Of a DNA stretch of 64,000 bases, positions 17,069 through 25,375 are shown piece after piece. How positions within the stretch are numbered: position 1 is the stretch's first letter; every line of letters begins with the position of its first letter. The DNA lies in contig NZ_CP012478.1 in NCBI RefSeq assembly GCF_001281315.1, forward strand, positions 62,001 to 126,000. Direction: 5' to 3'. Under the pieces are notes generated by a model, which saw only the letters and a program-made list of their open reading frames with translations, searched no databases and had not been told where the DNA came from. The position numbers and the translations under genes were made by a program. Source of the stretch: Arthrobacter sp. ERGS1:01. Lineage in GTDB: Bacteria; Actinomycetota; Actinomycetes; Actinomycetales; Micrococcaceae.

Positions 17069-17803
17069 TTGTCGATTGGAAGCGCTGAGTTCAAAGAATG
17101 GCTTAGCCGCTCAAATCTGAGTACTTCAGCCAGTGACCTAAGCAAGGTCACTGGGATCAGTCGCGCCACTTTGCGCAATCAATTACTCAGGGGCAGCGTT
17201 CCAGAGACAACAGTTGTGGAAATTTGTCGTGCAAGCTCCCTTGATCCATTGGAGGGCCTAGGGAGTTTCCGATTCTATGAAGATCTAGTTTCAGGGACCA
17301 AGAAGCCAACCGAGAATGAGCTAATCAGCCAAACGCACGTTGCTGACTTGATGGCCGAATTCCTTTGGCGTACTTCCAAAGGGTATCGAGCCACATTTAC
17401 TCCCCGCCCGGCGATGGTCCCCTTTCCTCACGATGGTTCTGTGCGTGCCTGGATCGAAGCAGTTGACCCCGGTGATCTCCGTAAGAGCATGTCCAGGAGA
17501 TCTGGAGTTGCGACCTCGAATATTGCCACTCAGCTAACCAACAACAAGCTCACTCCTGCGTTGGCGTACATTGCGGCCCAACTTTCGAATGTCTCGATGG
17601 CCTCGGGTTTCGTCGTCTCTGGACTTCTTACCCAAGGGGAGGGCCGTTGGCCTGTTAGGGCTCGGGAGGACGCTGTGATGGAGTCAACGGACCAGCTATT
17701 GGTCGATTCCATCCTCTCCAGGCTCTCTGGCCTGTCACGCAAGATCTCAAATCGGACAGAAGCTTTGGATGAAGCTCAGCGAATGGCGGAACTACTCGGA
17801 TGA
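17069..17803 (+). CDS. XRE-like helix-turn-helix regulator paired with a membrane protein
   Basis: A 244-residue protein. The N-terminal HTH 'SASDLSKVTGISRATLRNQL' (about residues 22-41) is XRE-like, and a second HTH-like part, 'DLRKSMSRRSGVATSNIATQL' (about 137-157), follows a middle region of about 80 residues. The gap allows a small ligand or protease-like domain, but no HExxH motif is present. It starts at TTG 17069 behind a G-rich stretch (GGGGGTGGG). Its stop overlaps the start of the multi-TM gene as ATGA. Paired XRE regulators and multi-TM proteins of this kind recur in actinobacteria, with unknown function. Confidence 0.6.
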   Translation: MSIGSAEFKEWLSRSNLSTSASDLSKVTGISRATLRNQLLRGSVPETTVVEICRASSLDPLEGLGSFRFYEDLVSGTKKPTENELISQTHVADLMAEFLWRTSKGYRATFTPRPAMVPFPHDGSVRAWIEAVDPGDLRKSMSRRSGVATSNIATQLTNNKLTPALAYIAAQLSNVSMASGFVVSGLLTQGEGRWPVRAREDAVMESTDQLLVDSILSRLSGLSRKISNRTEALDEAQRMAELLG

Positions 17804-18540
17804 CCCTCTTTTACCTCATAGCCATCGTCCTGACCGTCGCTACGTGTGCGTTGCTGACAATGGAGCGGATCTACCGGATTCAGCAAAGGTCCTCAGTGGT
17901 CATGGTGGCGTCTGGCATCCTGCTATCGGCCGCAATTTTGATAGTGGTGCCACCCGTCTACAATTTTGTAGATTCACTAATGCCGGTACCAAACGGTGCT
18001 GACCTGGTTGAGCGCACTTTCGCCTATCTTGCGGTCTCCTTGCTGGGCGTGCATCTAAGTTTCGCGTACAAGTCTCCCCTTGCCACGCGCCTGGTGGCAG
18101 GAAAAGGGGGTGTGATCGCCTTGGTTTCAACCTTGGCTCTCGCCTTCATCGCTTTCAACCTGACTAAGACCAGCGAGCCTTCCCCGCAACTTGTTGCATA
18201 CGCAGATCAACCCAGCGTCCAATTCTTCAACTGGATCACCACCGCTTACGTTGCCTACATCGTTGGGCCGTTTGTAGTCCCCGCGTTCAAGGATGTCCAA
18301 GCCAATGCCCTTCGCCTGGGACGCATCGCTTCAAGACTGATGGCCATCGGCTTCCTTGTTTCAGCCCTTCGTCCGTTTACCTACTTCTTTGAGATCCCCC
18401 TTGGGCTTTGGTATGTGGGCCAAACGGCAACCACGATATCCACGCTCCTTGTTGTCGTTGGGCTGGGACTCTACGCCTACGTACAGAGCCGTCGCATAGT
18501 AGGCACAGAACGTGAAACCTCCATGCTGAACATCGACTGA
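17800..18540 (+). CDS. Seven-helix membrane protein (MAB_1171c-like)
   Basis: A 246-residue integral membrane protein with about seven hydrophobic helices across its whole length and short loops. It ends in a short cytoplasmic tail 'QSRRIVGTERETSMLNID'. Layout and pairing with an XRE gene resemble the MAB_1171c/DUF6545 type of actinobacterial membrane proteins; this is recognition by arrangement, not by a motif. It is coupled to the HTH gene by ATGA. A signal receiver that feeds the regulator is one possible job, and a membrane effector controlled by it is another. Confidence 0.55.
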   Translation: MTLFYLIAIVLTVATCALLTMERIYRIQQRSSVVMVASGILLSAAILIVVPPVYNFVDSLMPVPNGADLVERTFAYLAVSLLGVHLSFAYKSPLATRLVAGKGGVIALVSTLALAFIAFNLTKTSEPSPQLVAYADQPSVQFFNWITTAYVAYIVGPFVVPAFKDVQANALRLGRIASRLMAIGFLVSALRPFTYFFEIPLGLWYVGQTATTISTLLVVVGLGLYAYVQSRRIVGTERETSMLNID

Positions 18541-18553
18541 GAGGCTGCAAATA

Positions 18554-18859
18554 GTGGATCCGGACAGAGCAAAGAAAGCAGTGCATACGGCCGTAGCCGA
18601 AGTGGGCATGTCCCATGAAGGGGCGATAAGAGTCATCATGGAAGCGGTACGAATCTGTATCGACGCCGGGATGACCCGGCGAGCCACTGCAGCCCATCTT
18701 GGCGTGCCAGCCCGTCGTATAACCAAGACAGGCCACTACACCAGAAACTGGGCAGAGGTACGGTCACTATTTCGTGGTGCCATGACCAACTTCGATTATG
18801 CGGAACATACCGACGCCATGAATGAAATTTATGCTCGTGCATGGGATGCAGCGGAGTAA
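18554..18859 (+). CDS. Small HTH-like hypothetical protein
   Basis: A 101-residue protein starting at GTG 18554, 13 bases after the membrane-protein stop, with GAGAGG upstream. The central segment 'AGMTRRATAAHLGVPARRI' looks like a helix-turn-helix, with helices before and after. It is probably the third gene of the 17069-18859 operon. DNA binding is an inference and the family is not known. Confidence 0.5.
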   Translation: MDPDRAKKAVHTAVAEVGMSHEGAIRVIMEAVRICIDAGMTRRATAAHLGVPARRITKTGHYTRNWAEVRSLFRGAMTNFDYAEHTDAMNEIYARAWDAAE

Positions 18860-18917
18860 TGGGGCCGGCCAACGTCAGCAGCCTTGGCTCATATGGTAAA
18901 TTCAGCCATGTAGTAAT

Positions 18918-18938
18918 AACTATTGGACATCAATAGTT
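18918..18938. promoter_or_regulatory. 8-bp inverted repeat, candidate operator
   Basis: AACTATTG (18918-18925) and CAATAGTT (18931-18938) form perfect arms around GACAT, in the 243-base gap before the small gene at 19103. A second imperfect dyad ACAGTAC...GTATTGT lies near 19074-19095. The rest of 18860-19102 shows no convincing gene. Confidence 0.45.
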
Positions 18939-19102
18939 CCCCCCATGCTGATCGAAAGGCCCTCGTGAAAAATGCACGTTTCCCCTTGGGCCAGCTTTCA
19001 GTCGAAACTGGAGAGAACGGATCCACTCCCTCCACTGGTGCTTTCCGACACGGGGCAGTCCACTCCCGACTTAACAGTACTAGTAACGGTATTGTCGGCA
19101 CT

Positions 19103-19345
19103 ATGAGTGGAACCATAAGACGACGAGCCCGTGGCACGGGACTAGACACCGTCACCCTCAAGGTTGATGTTGCACCTGAAGCTAAGGCCCTGGTCGAGCG
19201 CGTTCGCGTGCACATGGGACTCTCTCAGGCCCAAGCCGCCGAGCTGATCCTTCTCCGTGTACAAGTAGATCACCGAGGACTTCCTCTTTGGCATGACATT
19301 GACGCATACCAGGAAGGGGCTTTGCCTATCGCAAAGGCTTCTTAA
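19103..19345 (+). CDS. Small CopG-like (ribbon-helix-helix) protein
   Basis: An 80-residue protein with a basic N-terminus 'MSGTIRRRARGTGL', a beta strand 'DTVTLKVDVAPEAKALVERV' and then helices. A strand followed by two helices and an Arg-rich start fits the ribbon-helix-helix group. I prefer ATG 19103; a longer frame back to 18923 crosses an inverted repeat and has unlikely composition. It is placed directly before the rep gene, so it could be a copy-number regulator (CopG-like), but this is inferred from place and size only. A terminator follows at once. Confidence 0.5.
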   Translation: MSGTIRRRARGTGLDTVTLKVDVAPEAKALVERVRVHMGLSQAQAAELILLRVQVDHRGLPLWHDIDAYQEGALPIAKAS

Positions 19346-19347
19346 AC

Positions 19348-19377
19348 GGCAAAAGGCCCGCCGTAGCGGGCCTTGCC
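19348..19377 (+). terminator. Rho-independent-type terminator after the CopG-like gene
   Basis: AAGGCCCGC (19353-19361), loop CGTA, GCGGGCCTT (19366-19374), extended by GGC/GCC outside with two bulged bases. There is no long T run. It separates the small gene at 19103 from the rep leader. Confidence 0.7.
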
Positions 19378-19390
19378 TGACACATACTCT

Positions 19391-19435
19391 GTAGCGAGAA
19401 ACTCGATTCCGGGAAGTTTCTTAGTTTCTAGCTAC
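19391..19435. repeat. Hairpin in the rep leader, possible origin or antisense-control element
   Basis: GTAGCGAGAAACT (19391-19403) pairs with AGTTTCTAGCTAC (19423-19435) with one mismatch. The sequence between holds a further AGTTTC copy (19415-19420). It lies 70 bases upstream of the rep start, a usual location for copy-control structures or replication origins. No iteron array is visible. Confidence 0.45.
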
Positions 19436-19505
19436 TTCGACACACGGGGCTTTGTCATGCCCGTGATCACTTGAAGTTGGTTCCATCATACACGCGCACG
19501 CTTTT

Positions 19506-21371
19506 TTGGCTACTGGTGCCTCTGCCGTCACGGGTTCCGTGTCGGGCACCTCCTCTGTCCATGCTCAGGCATGGGCGGCTTTAGCGCCTCTGATTGCCGG
19601 CGCCCCGGTGATGCGTTTTGCTACCCGTGCGGGGAAGTTTCCCAGGCCCCGGTCCGCTCCGCCGGCTATTACTCGGGCGCTGCCGGGCCGTGCTGCAGCG
19701 GTCATGGTCCACGGCGTCGACGGCACGGTTGCGACGTTGTGTCTGGACCTCGATACCTCCAAAGCCTTGCAAACGGTGGTGGATGCGGACGCGGACGCCA
19801 TCGGTGCCCTGCTGAGCTCGTGCGGGCTGCGTTTCGTAGCTGACCACTCCCCCAGCGGCGGTCGTCACCTCTATGTCCCACTCTCAGAGCGGCTCGCGGC
19901 CGAGGACGCCCGTGAGCTCGTTGAGGCCCTGGGCACTCGTTTCCACAGCCTTGACGCTCTTCCCCATCAAAACGTTACGGATGGGTGTATCCGCCCGCCG
20001 GGGTCCTGGCATAAGTCCATGACCGGCCACCAGGAGCTCGACACTCCTTTGGCTGAAGCGTATGACGTGTTGCGCAGGCGCAACCCTGCCCCCGCGGTTG
20101 CTGCGCTGCGCCGCGCCCTGGCCGCCTCCATCCACCAGGTACGCGCGAAGAAGGCCCTCAAGAGCGTCTCCACCGTGGTGGCCACCGATTCGTCGACACC
20201 AGCCGGGCCATTGCGCGTGGGCTCGGCCAAGGGCGGCTCCGTGTTGCGCCAGGTTGCCCGTACGGGGATCTATGACACTGCCCGGTACAAGAGTGCATCC
20301 CACATCCGCATGGCTGTCCTGGCCCACTTGGCGAACTTCTCGCTCTCACTAGCCGTAGTGCAGGGCCGGTTGGGCACGGACCTGGCCGGCCTGGCTGCCC
20401 TGTACGGGGATGCGGCAACCCTTGGCCGGTTGCTGCCCTTCGAGTGGGACAAAGCCCAAGCCTGGGTAGCCCAAAAACCGGGCCCTTCTACCGGCGGGAA
20501 GGAACATAGCAATAAATGCGACACAAGCCTTCCCCTAACTCACGGCGGGGGTACTGGGGAGGTGCGATCGGCTGGTTCCGTGCAGGCTGAGATCAATGAT
20601 CTTGAAAACGTTCTCTACGCGATCCTTGACCAACGCCTGGCACGTACGGGTAGGGAGGGAATTACGTTGCGGTTCCTCATGCGGGCGGTGATCGGCTTTG
20701 CCCGGGCCAAGGGATCCCTCGTGGTGGATGTGAGCTGCAGATCGTTCGCTGCGGCGATGGGCCAGCACCACAGCACGATCGCCCGGCTCCTGCCTCGCCT
20801 GGTCAACCGCTCCGGCGGGATGCTCTCCAAGATCGAGGACGCCCAGGGCTGGCGAGCTGACAGCTACCTGCTGGGCCTGCCAGAGCAGTGGAGGGATGTG
20901 GCGAAAGCCAATGCCTGGCGTAAGGGCAAGATCCACGGAATCCGGCCGGTGTTCCGTGCCCTGGGCGCCCCCGCAGCGCTGGTGTACGAGGCGATCGAAC
21001 GTGGCCACCACTCCCCCACGACCGCGGTAATTATGCAGGAGACCGGGCTTAGCCGGCCTACTGTGGCGAAGGAACTAAATGTTCTGGCGGAGCTGTCCAT
21101 GGTGGAGCGCCACCATGGGGCCTGGCAGATCCTCCACACCACCAGTCTGACCAGAATTGCTGAATGGTTGGGAGTGCTAGAGGACTACGAGCAGCAAACG
21201 GCCGTGATCCGGGCACAACGCCGCCAGTGGCATGCCTACCTTGAACGCTTCCAGGAACCTCCAATCTGTGAGGAAGACATCTACGATGTCGAGCAAGCCG
21301 AGTGGGACCCCTGGATCCCCGTAGATCATTGGGACTTGAGCGCTCTAGAGCGACATCTTTTGGATGCTTGA
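19506..21371 (+). CDS. Plasmid replication initiator with AEP primase-polymerase domain
   Basis: A protein of up to 621 residues. The N-terminal archaeo-eukaryotic primase-like domain shows the three expected motifs: 'CLDLD' (metal-binding acids, about residue 80), 'SPSGGRHLYV' (about 115) and 'RPPGSWHK' (about 161). The C-terminal half carries helix-turn-helix segments ('MGQHHSTIARLLPRLVNRSG' and 'TGLSRPTVAKELNVLAELSM') for binding the origin. Such RepA-primase proteins start replication of actinobacterial plasmids by making primers near the origin. The start is unsure: TTG 19506 and GTG 19539 both lack a good ribosome site. The gene is directly upstream of the partition locus. Confidence 0.8.
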   Translation: MATGASAVTGSVSGTSSVHAQAWAALAPLIAGAPVMRFATRAGKFPRPRSAPPAITRALPGRAAAVMVHGVDGTVATLCLDLDTSKALQTVVDADADAIGALLSSCGLRFVADHSPSGGRHLYVPLSERLAAEDARELVEALGTRFHSLDALPHQNVTDGCIRPPGSWHKSMTGHQELDTPLAEAYDVLRRRNPAPAVAALRRALAASIHQVRAKKALKSVSTVVATDSSTPAGPLRVGSAKGGSVLRQVARTGIYDTARYKSASHIRMAVLAHLANFSLSLAVVQGRLGTDLAGLAALYGDAATLGRLLPFEWDKAQAWVAQKPGPSTGGKEHSNKCDTSLPLTHGGGTGEVRSAGSVQAEINDLENVLYAILDQRLARTGREGITLRFLMRAVIGFARAKGSLVVDVSCRSFAAAMGQHHSTIARLLPRLVNRSGGMLSKIEDAQGWRADSYLLGLPEQWRDVAKANAWRKGKIHGIRPVFRALGAPAALVYEAIERGHHSPTTAVIMQETGLSRPTVAKELNVLAELSMVERHHGAWQILHTTSLTRIAEWLGVLEDYEQQTAVIRAQRRQWHAYLERFQEPPICEEDIYDVEQAEWDPWIPVDHWDLSALERHLLDA

Positions 21372-21647
21372 TGACAGCCGAGCCCACTTTGGCTGGGTTG
21401 CGATTTCTTGTAGGAAAGGTACCTATCAAGCTGACGTGATCGATCCGTTCCCCCCATCTTGATGAGTAAATATGCATACTCCCCCGTGGAATTGCCGTAT
21501 CCCTCGCAGTTCTCGGGATCGAGATCTTCCACGACGTGGCCAGAAGTGCCGCCCGGTTGCGGCCAGTTTCTGACCATCTTTCCAGCACGCTGGCAGGCAG
21601 GTTAACAATCGGGATGTCACCAGACAGGTTGAATGGCCCTTTGGGTT
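21372..21647. other. Non-coding region after rep
   Basis: No convincing gene is seen in these 276 bases. They separate rep from the duplicated parA leader and may contain the replication origin, but no iterons or DnaA-box cluster could be recognised by eye. Confidence 0.4.
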
Positions 21648-22022
21648 GTATCGACGGCCTGAGTGATTGTCTTTTGTCGCTGCAGTTCGCTGACCTGCAG
21701 CGAGTTAGCGGCCAACGGTGGTTCGGGCCTAAGAGGCGAATTCGAATGATGTCGTTGAATAATTATGTCATGACAGAAAGATTGACAGACGTCTGTATGT
21801 CCGTCAGGATGAACAGACAGATTGAAAAGGAGTATCGACGGCCTGAGTGATTGTCTTTTGTCGCTGCAGTTCGCTGACCTGCAGCGAGTTAGCGGCCAAC
21901 GGTGGTTCGGGCCTAAGAGGCGAATTCGAATGATGTCGTTAAATAATTATGTCATGACAGAAAGATTGACAGACGTCTGTATGTCCGTCAGGATGAACAG
22001 ACAGATTGAAAAGGAGTATCGA
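21648..22022. repeat. 184-bp tandem duplication of the parA leader
   Basis: Unit 21648-21831 is repeated at 21832-22015, with a 7-base start of a third copy (GTATCGA, 22016-22022). The two units differ at one base: G at 21757, A at 21941. Each unit holds a palindrome ACAGACGTCTGT, a GCTGCAG...CTGCAGC dyad and GAAAAGGAG, the parA ribosome site. Only the second unit runs into ATG. The duplicated part may be promoter, operator or centromere (parS-like) sequence. Confidence 0.9.
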
Positions 22023-22801
22023 TGACAGCGATTGTGACAGCGATAGGGAACCGCAAAGGTGGAGTGGGGAAGACCTCGGTAACGTTGGGCCTTGCCATGG
22101 GTTTTAGTCTGCTTGGAAGGCGAGTGCTTGTTATTGACTTGGACCCTCAGGCAAATGCGACCACAGCACTGGAAGCCGAGGGCGAATTCGATATCTTCGA
22201 TGTCCTCTACGGCGGAGAGGCTGGAACGTTGGGCCAAGCAATCGTTCCAACGTCCTGGGCCGGCATAGATGCTGTCCCAGGCTCCGGGGCGCTTTCGAGG
22301 ATCGAGTCTGAAGTTCTAATGACACCAGAGTTGCGACTCAAGACCGCTGCATGGAATGCGGCGGAGTTGGATGCCTACGATCACATTCTTCTTGATCTGC
22401 CGCCGGCCCTTGGACGATTGACACTCAACGGTCTCATATGGGCAACACGTACTCTCATTGTCACTGAACCAACGGCCTTCGCAGTCAAAGGAGTCACCGA
22501 ATTTATGGAAACTGTGCGGAAGGTGAAGTCACTACCTCATCTGAATCCGGACTTGGAGTTCGCGGGGATCCTGATCAATAAGACCAGTTCACCACTCACA
22601 GGGGAGCATTCATTCCAGATCGGAGAAATGGAGGCTGAGTATGGCAGCGACGTTGTCACACCTTACATTCCGCACCGCACCGCCATGCAGGATTCAGTCA
22701 GCTCAAGGTCTCCGCTAACAAAATTGTCCGGTCAAGGTGCAGTTGCCCTGACCGAGAAGTTCGTTGAACACGCACGTCGATTGGATGGGGCATCGAAATG
22801 A
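22022..22801 (+). CDS. parA: Partition ATPase ParA
   Basis: A 259-residue ParA-type ATPase. The deviant Walker A KGGVGKTS lies at residues 11-18, 'DLDPQAN' near 40 and 'DHILLDLPP' (Walker B-type) near 120. Length and absence of an N-terminal HTH place it with the shorter type Ib-like ParAs. It moves plasmid copies apart on the nucleoid together with a centromere-binding protein, here the downstream small gene. GGAG stands 7 bases before ATG 22022. The duplicated leader upstream is the likely control and centromere region. Confidence 0.92.
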   Translation: MTAIVTAIGNRKGGVGKTSVTLGLAMGFSLLGRRVLVIDLDPQANATTALEAEGEFDIFDVLYGGEAGTLGQAIVPTSWAGIDAVPGSGALSRIESEVLMTPELRLKTAAWNAAELDAYDHILLDLPPALGRLTLNGLIWATRTLIVTEPTAFAVKGVTEFMETVRKVKSLPHLNPDLEFAGILINKTSSPLTGEHSFQIGEMEAEYGSDVVTPYIPHRTAMQDSVSSRSPLTKLSGQGAVALTEKFVEHARRLDGASK

Positions 22802-23151
22802 CGCCAGTAGAACGCAAGTCTTCAATCCGTAAGGCCCCACAGGCGGACGTCGTAGAGGAACTTACCAAGCAGTCCGCAACGGCTTCACAAGTGGCGGGAG
22901 ACAGCAGGCTGAGTCCAGTAGAGGATATGACGGCGGGAAGGCTATCCCCGGAGGAGGTAATCAGCGCTCCGGCGAATATGGCTACTAGACCTGGTCCAGG
23001 GCGGCCGAGGTCCAAACGACGAATGGAACCGTTTTCCTCAAAGATTGAGATCCAACTCCGCGATGAGCTGGATAGCTACATCACTGAGAGAGGTTTGACG
23101 GTCGTTGATTTTCTAGACCAAGCAATTAGGGATCGTCTGAAACGAGAATAA
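22798..23151 (+). CDS. Small ParB-like centromere-binding protein
   Basis: A 117-residue protein coupled to parA by ATGA. The N-terminal 75 residues are polar and probably disordered. A basic hinge 'GPGRPRSKRR' precedes a C-terminal ribbon-helix-helix-like part 'SSKIEIQLRDELDSYITERG' and 'VVDFLDQAIRDRL'. This layout (flexible N-terminus contacting ParA, RHH domain at the end) is typical of small type Ib ParB/ParR/ParG proteins. The DNA site is likely within 21648-22015. Overlap with parA ensures stoichiometric synthesis. Confidence 0.72.
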   Translation: MTPVERKSSIRKAPQADVVEELTKQSATASQVAGDSRLSPVEDMTAGRLSPEEVISAPANMATRPGPGRPRSKRRMEPFSSKIEIQLRDELDSYITERGLTVVDFLDQAIRDRLKRE

Positions 23152-23172
23152 TTCTGTCTAGACTGAATTATT
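23147..23172 (+). terminator. AT-rich hairpin at the end of the par operon
   Basis: AATAATTC (23147-23154) and GAATTATT (23165-23172) flank a TCTAGA core, giving an almost perfect dyad that overlaps the stop codon of the ParB-like gene. It is AT-rich, so it is a weak terminator candidate, or an operator. Confidence 0.4.
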
Positions 23173-23498
23173 TAATTCCCAACCAACCCTCGTTCCAGTG
23201 TCCTAAGTGCGGTTTGTAGGGTGAGACGCGCCCGTGTCCAATGTTCATACTGAACCGTACCGAAAGTCAGTTTCGTTCGATGGCCTGAGATGCGCCTTTT
23301 GGCTTAGCTTTTGGGACGGTCATGTGAAGCGGAGTCCCAGTAACTTTCACCCGTGGGGGAGTGCTGGCGGGGGGTGTTCCAGTTCCAAGGAACTGGAACG
23401 GCCAAATTCGTCAAGCATTGGTTCCCCCACTTCGGAGAGTAGGGGACGAACCTGACCGGCAGGGGGAAAGGCGATTGGTTCTGCTTTAACAGTCAGTG
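23173..23498. other. Non-coding region with a dispersed element
   Basis: No convincing gene. At 23376-23399 GTTCCAGTTCC and GGAACTGGAAC form perfect 11-bp arms around AA. The stretch 23332-23397 is similar to 52535-52600 (shared AACTTTCA, GGCGGGGG and CAGTTCCAAGGA blocks in the same order), so it is a copy of an intergenic element. Confidence 0.55.
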
Positions 23499-23828
23499 TC
23501 AGAGTCTTGGTTGGGTGCGTCGGGCTCGTGTGCGTAGTTGAATGATTCGGGCGGTGCCCGCGATGGCGACGATTATGCCGCCGCCGACCGCTCCAATGAA
23601 GAGGCCAACGCCGAGGGATACGGTGCCGTTGAGCCCGAAGTAGTGCAGCGTGACGGTTTCCTGGTTCTGCAAGATGAAGATAATGAGGAGAACCAGGACG
23701 AACAGGCCGGCGGCCGTCGCGACCCACATCATGCTGGCCCGCGTCACCATAATGTGGGGGTTGGATAGTGCCGGCTCACTGGCCTGGTGTGGTGGTGTGT
23801 TCTCGGGTGTTTGCGACTCGTCATCCAT
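23499..23828 (-). CDS. LapA-domain-like membrane protein
   Basis: A 109-residue protein with a polar N-terminus and two membrane helices (about residues 35-56 and 70-93), with 'QNQETVTLHYFGLNGTVSLGVGL' between them. The 'I.QN...V.....G' pattern followed by a second helix is that of the LapA (DUF1049) family. Its proteins are small envelope proteins linked to lipid or polysaccharide assembly. ATG 23828 (MDDESQ) is chosen because AGAGGA lies upstream. It probably forms one transcript with the minus-strand gene at 23875-24336, 46 bases before it. Confidence 0.7.
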   Translation of the reverse strand: MDDESQTPENTPPHQASEPALSNPHIMVTRASMMWVATAAGLFVLVLLIIFILQNQETVTLHYFGLNGTVSLGVGLFIGAVGGGIIVAIAGTARIIQLRTRARRTQPRL

Positions 23829-23874
23829 TGGGCTCAGTCCTCTCTGAAGGAATCCGTCGTGATAGGGCCAGGAT

Positions 23875-24336
23875 TTACAGACGGTCGGGATCAGGATCTT
23901 CCTGTGCTGGCGTTTCGACCGGGTCGTCGACGGGGGCAGGAGGGGTCTCAACCGTTCCCAGCGCTTCCGTGTATAGCCGGTTACGCAGGGTGCGGACTAT
24001 GACAATGGTTCCCACCACTGTGGCTGTCACGAAAATTCCGCTAAGCAGCCACGCCTTCTTGTTCCCCTTGTGGTAGACGGAGTGGTGGCGCAGTTCGCGC
24101 GCTGCATGCTTGAGTGCTTTTTTGGTTTGTTTCCGGGTGCTGCGCGGGAACGTGCCCTTATCGGCGACGGTGTCGATGATCCCTGCCACCGCCTGGGGTG
24201 CTTTGCTTTCATCCAGCTGCGTTCGGCCCCACTTCATGACCGTGTCCAGCACCGCTGAGGGGTTGTCCAGGGTATGCTTCACCCCAGCCGTTCCAAGGTT
24301 CTGTGCCTGATGAATCATTCTCTTCATGTCGGACAT
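23875..24336 (-). CDS. Single-pass membrane protein, hypothetical
   Basis: A 153-residue protein. A basic helical N-terminal half includes 'STRKQTKKALKHAARELRHH'. One membrane helix lies at about residues 97-117, and a Pro/Glu/Asp-rich tail ends 'AQEDPDPDRL'. The topology suggests an inner-membrane protein with its basic part in the cytoplasm. The family is not recognised. ATG 24336 has AGAGG before it. It is upstream of the LapA-like gene, and the two may act in the envelope together. Confidence 0.5.
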   Translation of the reverse strand: MSDMKRMIHQAQNLGTAGVKHTLDNPSAVLDTVMKWGRTQLDESKAPQAVAGIIDTVADKGTFPRSTRKQTKKALKHAARELRHHSVYHKGNKKAWLLSGIFVTATVVGTIVIVRTLRNRLYTEALGTVETPPAPVDDPVETPAQEDPDPDRL

Positions 24337-24596
24337 GTGAACCTCTCATGTGGTCGTCTTCGGCCAGCTTACGCCCGGGCCACTTAGCCGGAACAGGAGA
24401 TGGCGGGTATTTGTTCAGGTGCATGTTGCCGGGTCATTGGTTGCCCAGACCGGGGGTGGGCTGGCTAGGCTAACCGGATCGGAATGGCCTCTGGAGATTC
24501 GTTCTAATCTCTGTTGGCCCGGTGATTGCGGGTCTATCCTGAAGGCATCCTGCCAATACGAACTGGCAGACCTAGCAGGGGAGAGGGGGCAGAGTC

Positions 24597-24773
24597 ATGG
24601 GGTTGGGTGACAAGATCAAGCACGCCGCTGAGAAGGCTGGCGGCAAGGCCAAGGAAGCCGCAGGCGAAGCGACCGACAACGACCGTCTGAAAGCAGAAGG
24701 CAAAACAGATAAGGCCAAGGCTGAACTGAAACAGGCCGGAGATAAAATCAAGGACGTCTTCAAAAAGCACTGA
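24597..24773 (+). CDS. CsbD-like stress protein
   Basis: A 58-residue, very hydrophilic, Lys/Ala-rich protein. It begins MGLGDKIKHAAEKAGGKAKE and continues with 'DNDRLKAEGKTDKAKAELKQ', the signature of CsbD-like general-stress proteins (length usually 55-70). A strong ribosome site, GGGGAGAGGGGG, precedes ATG 24597 by about 8 bases. CsbD-family proteins are induced by stress in Bacillus and actinobacteria but their biochemical role is unknown. The gene stands alone and is read opposite to 23875-24336. Confidence 0.8.
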   Translation: MGLGDKIKHAAEKAGGKAKEAAGEATDNDRLKAEGKTDKAKAELKQAGDKIKDVFKKH

Positions 24774-25082
24774 CCTCCAGTCAGCGTTCATCGTCGCGCC
24801 GCCTGTCCTCCCGTCGCGGCCAGGATGAGCGGCCCGGCACCAGTCTTTGGGCACTTGGGCCCAAGGCAACGTGGGTCCGCTCGGCCAGGCCGCCCGACAT
24901 CGTTATTCCGCATGATGGGTGCTGCGCGGGGTGGCCATCGAGCAGATAAGAGTTCCGAGGGGCAATAATCCGCCCACATTGACGCCGATACAGCAGGAAC
25001 CGCCACCCCCATCACTCCCGATAACGCATCGGGGTAGTCGGCCAGCAGAGCCAAAATGGTTTATGAGAAAGGGGCCACGATC
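24774..25082. other. Intergenic stretch, no convincing gene
   Basis: These 309 bases between the CsbD-like gene and the Pro-rich gene hold no reading frame I would support. The only special feature is a ribosome site (GAGAAAGGGG) for the ATG at 25083. Confidence 0.35.
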
Positions 25083-25298
25083 ATGAGTGAGCAGCTACCG
25101 ATTGTCCCTGGACAGCCTCCGGTCTCGCCGGAGCCTGTCCGTCCGTTGGAACCGTTTCCGACTGAACCGCCTCCCAACCGTCCCGCGGATCCAACCGAGC
25201 CGGTAGACCCTGAGCGGCCCCTGGACCTGACAGAACCGATGCCGCCGTCCCCGTATCCGCCGGATCCCTTCATGCCGCCGGATCCGCCCGTCCACTAA
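25083..25298 (+). CDS. Short proline-rich protein
   Basis: A 71-residue acidic, proline-rich protein (about one third Pro), with repeated 'EPxxP' and 'DPxxP' units such as 'RPADPTEPVDPERPLDLTEP'. There is no signal peptide or membrane span. ATG 25083 follows GAGAAAGGGGCC. Composition suggests a disordered linker-like protein. The function is unknown. It could be a spurious frame of GC-rich DNA, but the ribosome site and the clean Pro pattern argue for a real gene. Confidence 0.45.
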   Translation: MSEQLPIVPGQPPVSPEPVRPLEPFPTEPPPNRPADPTEPVDPERPLDLTEPMPPSPYPPDPFMPPDPPVH

Positions 25299-25375
25299 CC
25301 CCCCTTGGCCACGGCCGAACTACCTCCAGCCGCAACCCACACCAGACTCAAGACCGATGTAGTAACCCGCTGATC

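Noticed and set aside
23234..23455. A 73-codon plus-strand frame in the gap after the par operon
   Set aside because: It overlaps the dispersed element and palindrome and has no ribosome site.
24350..24610. A plus-strand frame overlapping the CsbD-like gene start
   Set aside because: The CsbD-like frame has the correct family pattern and a strong ribosome site; the other does not.
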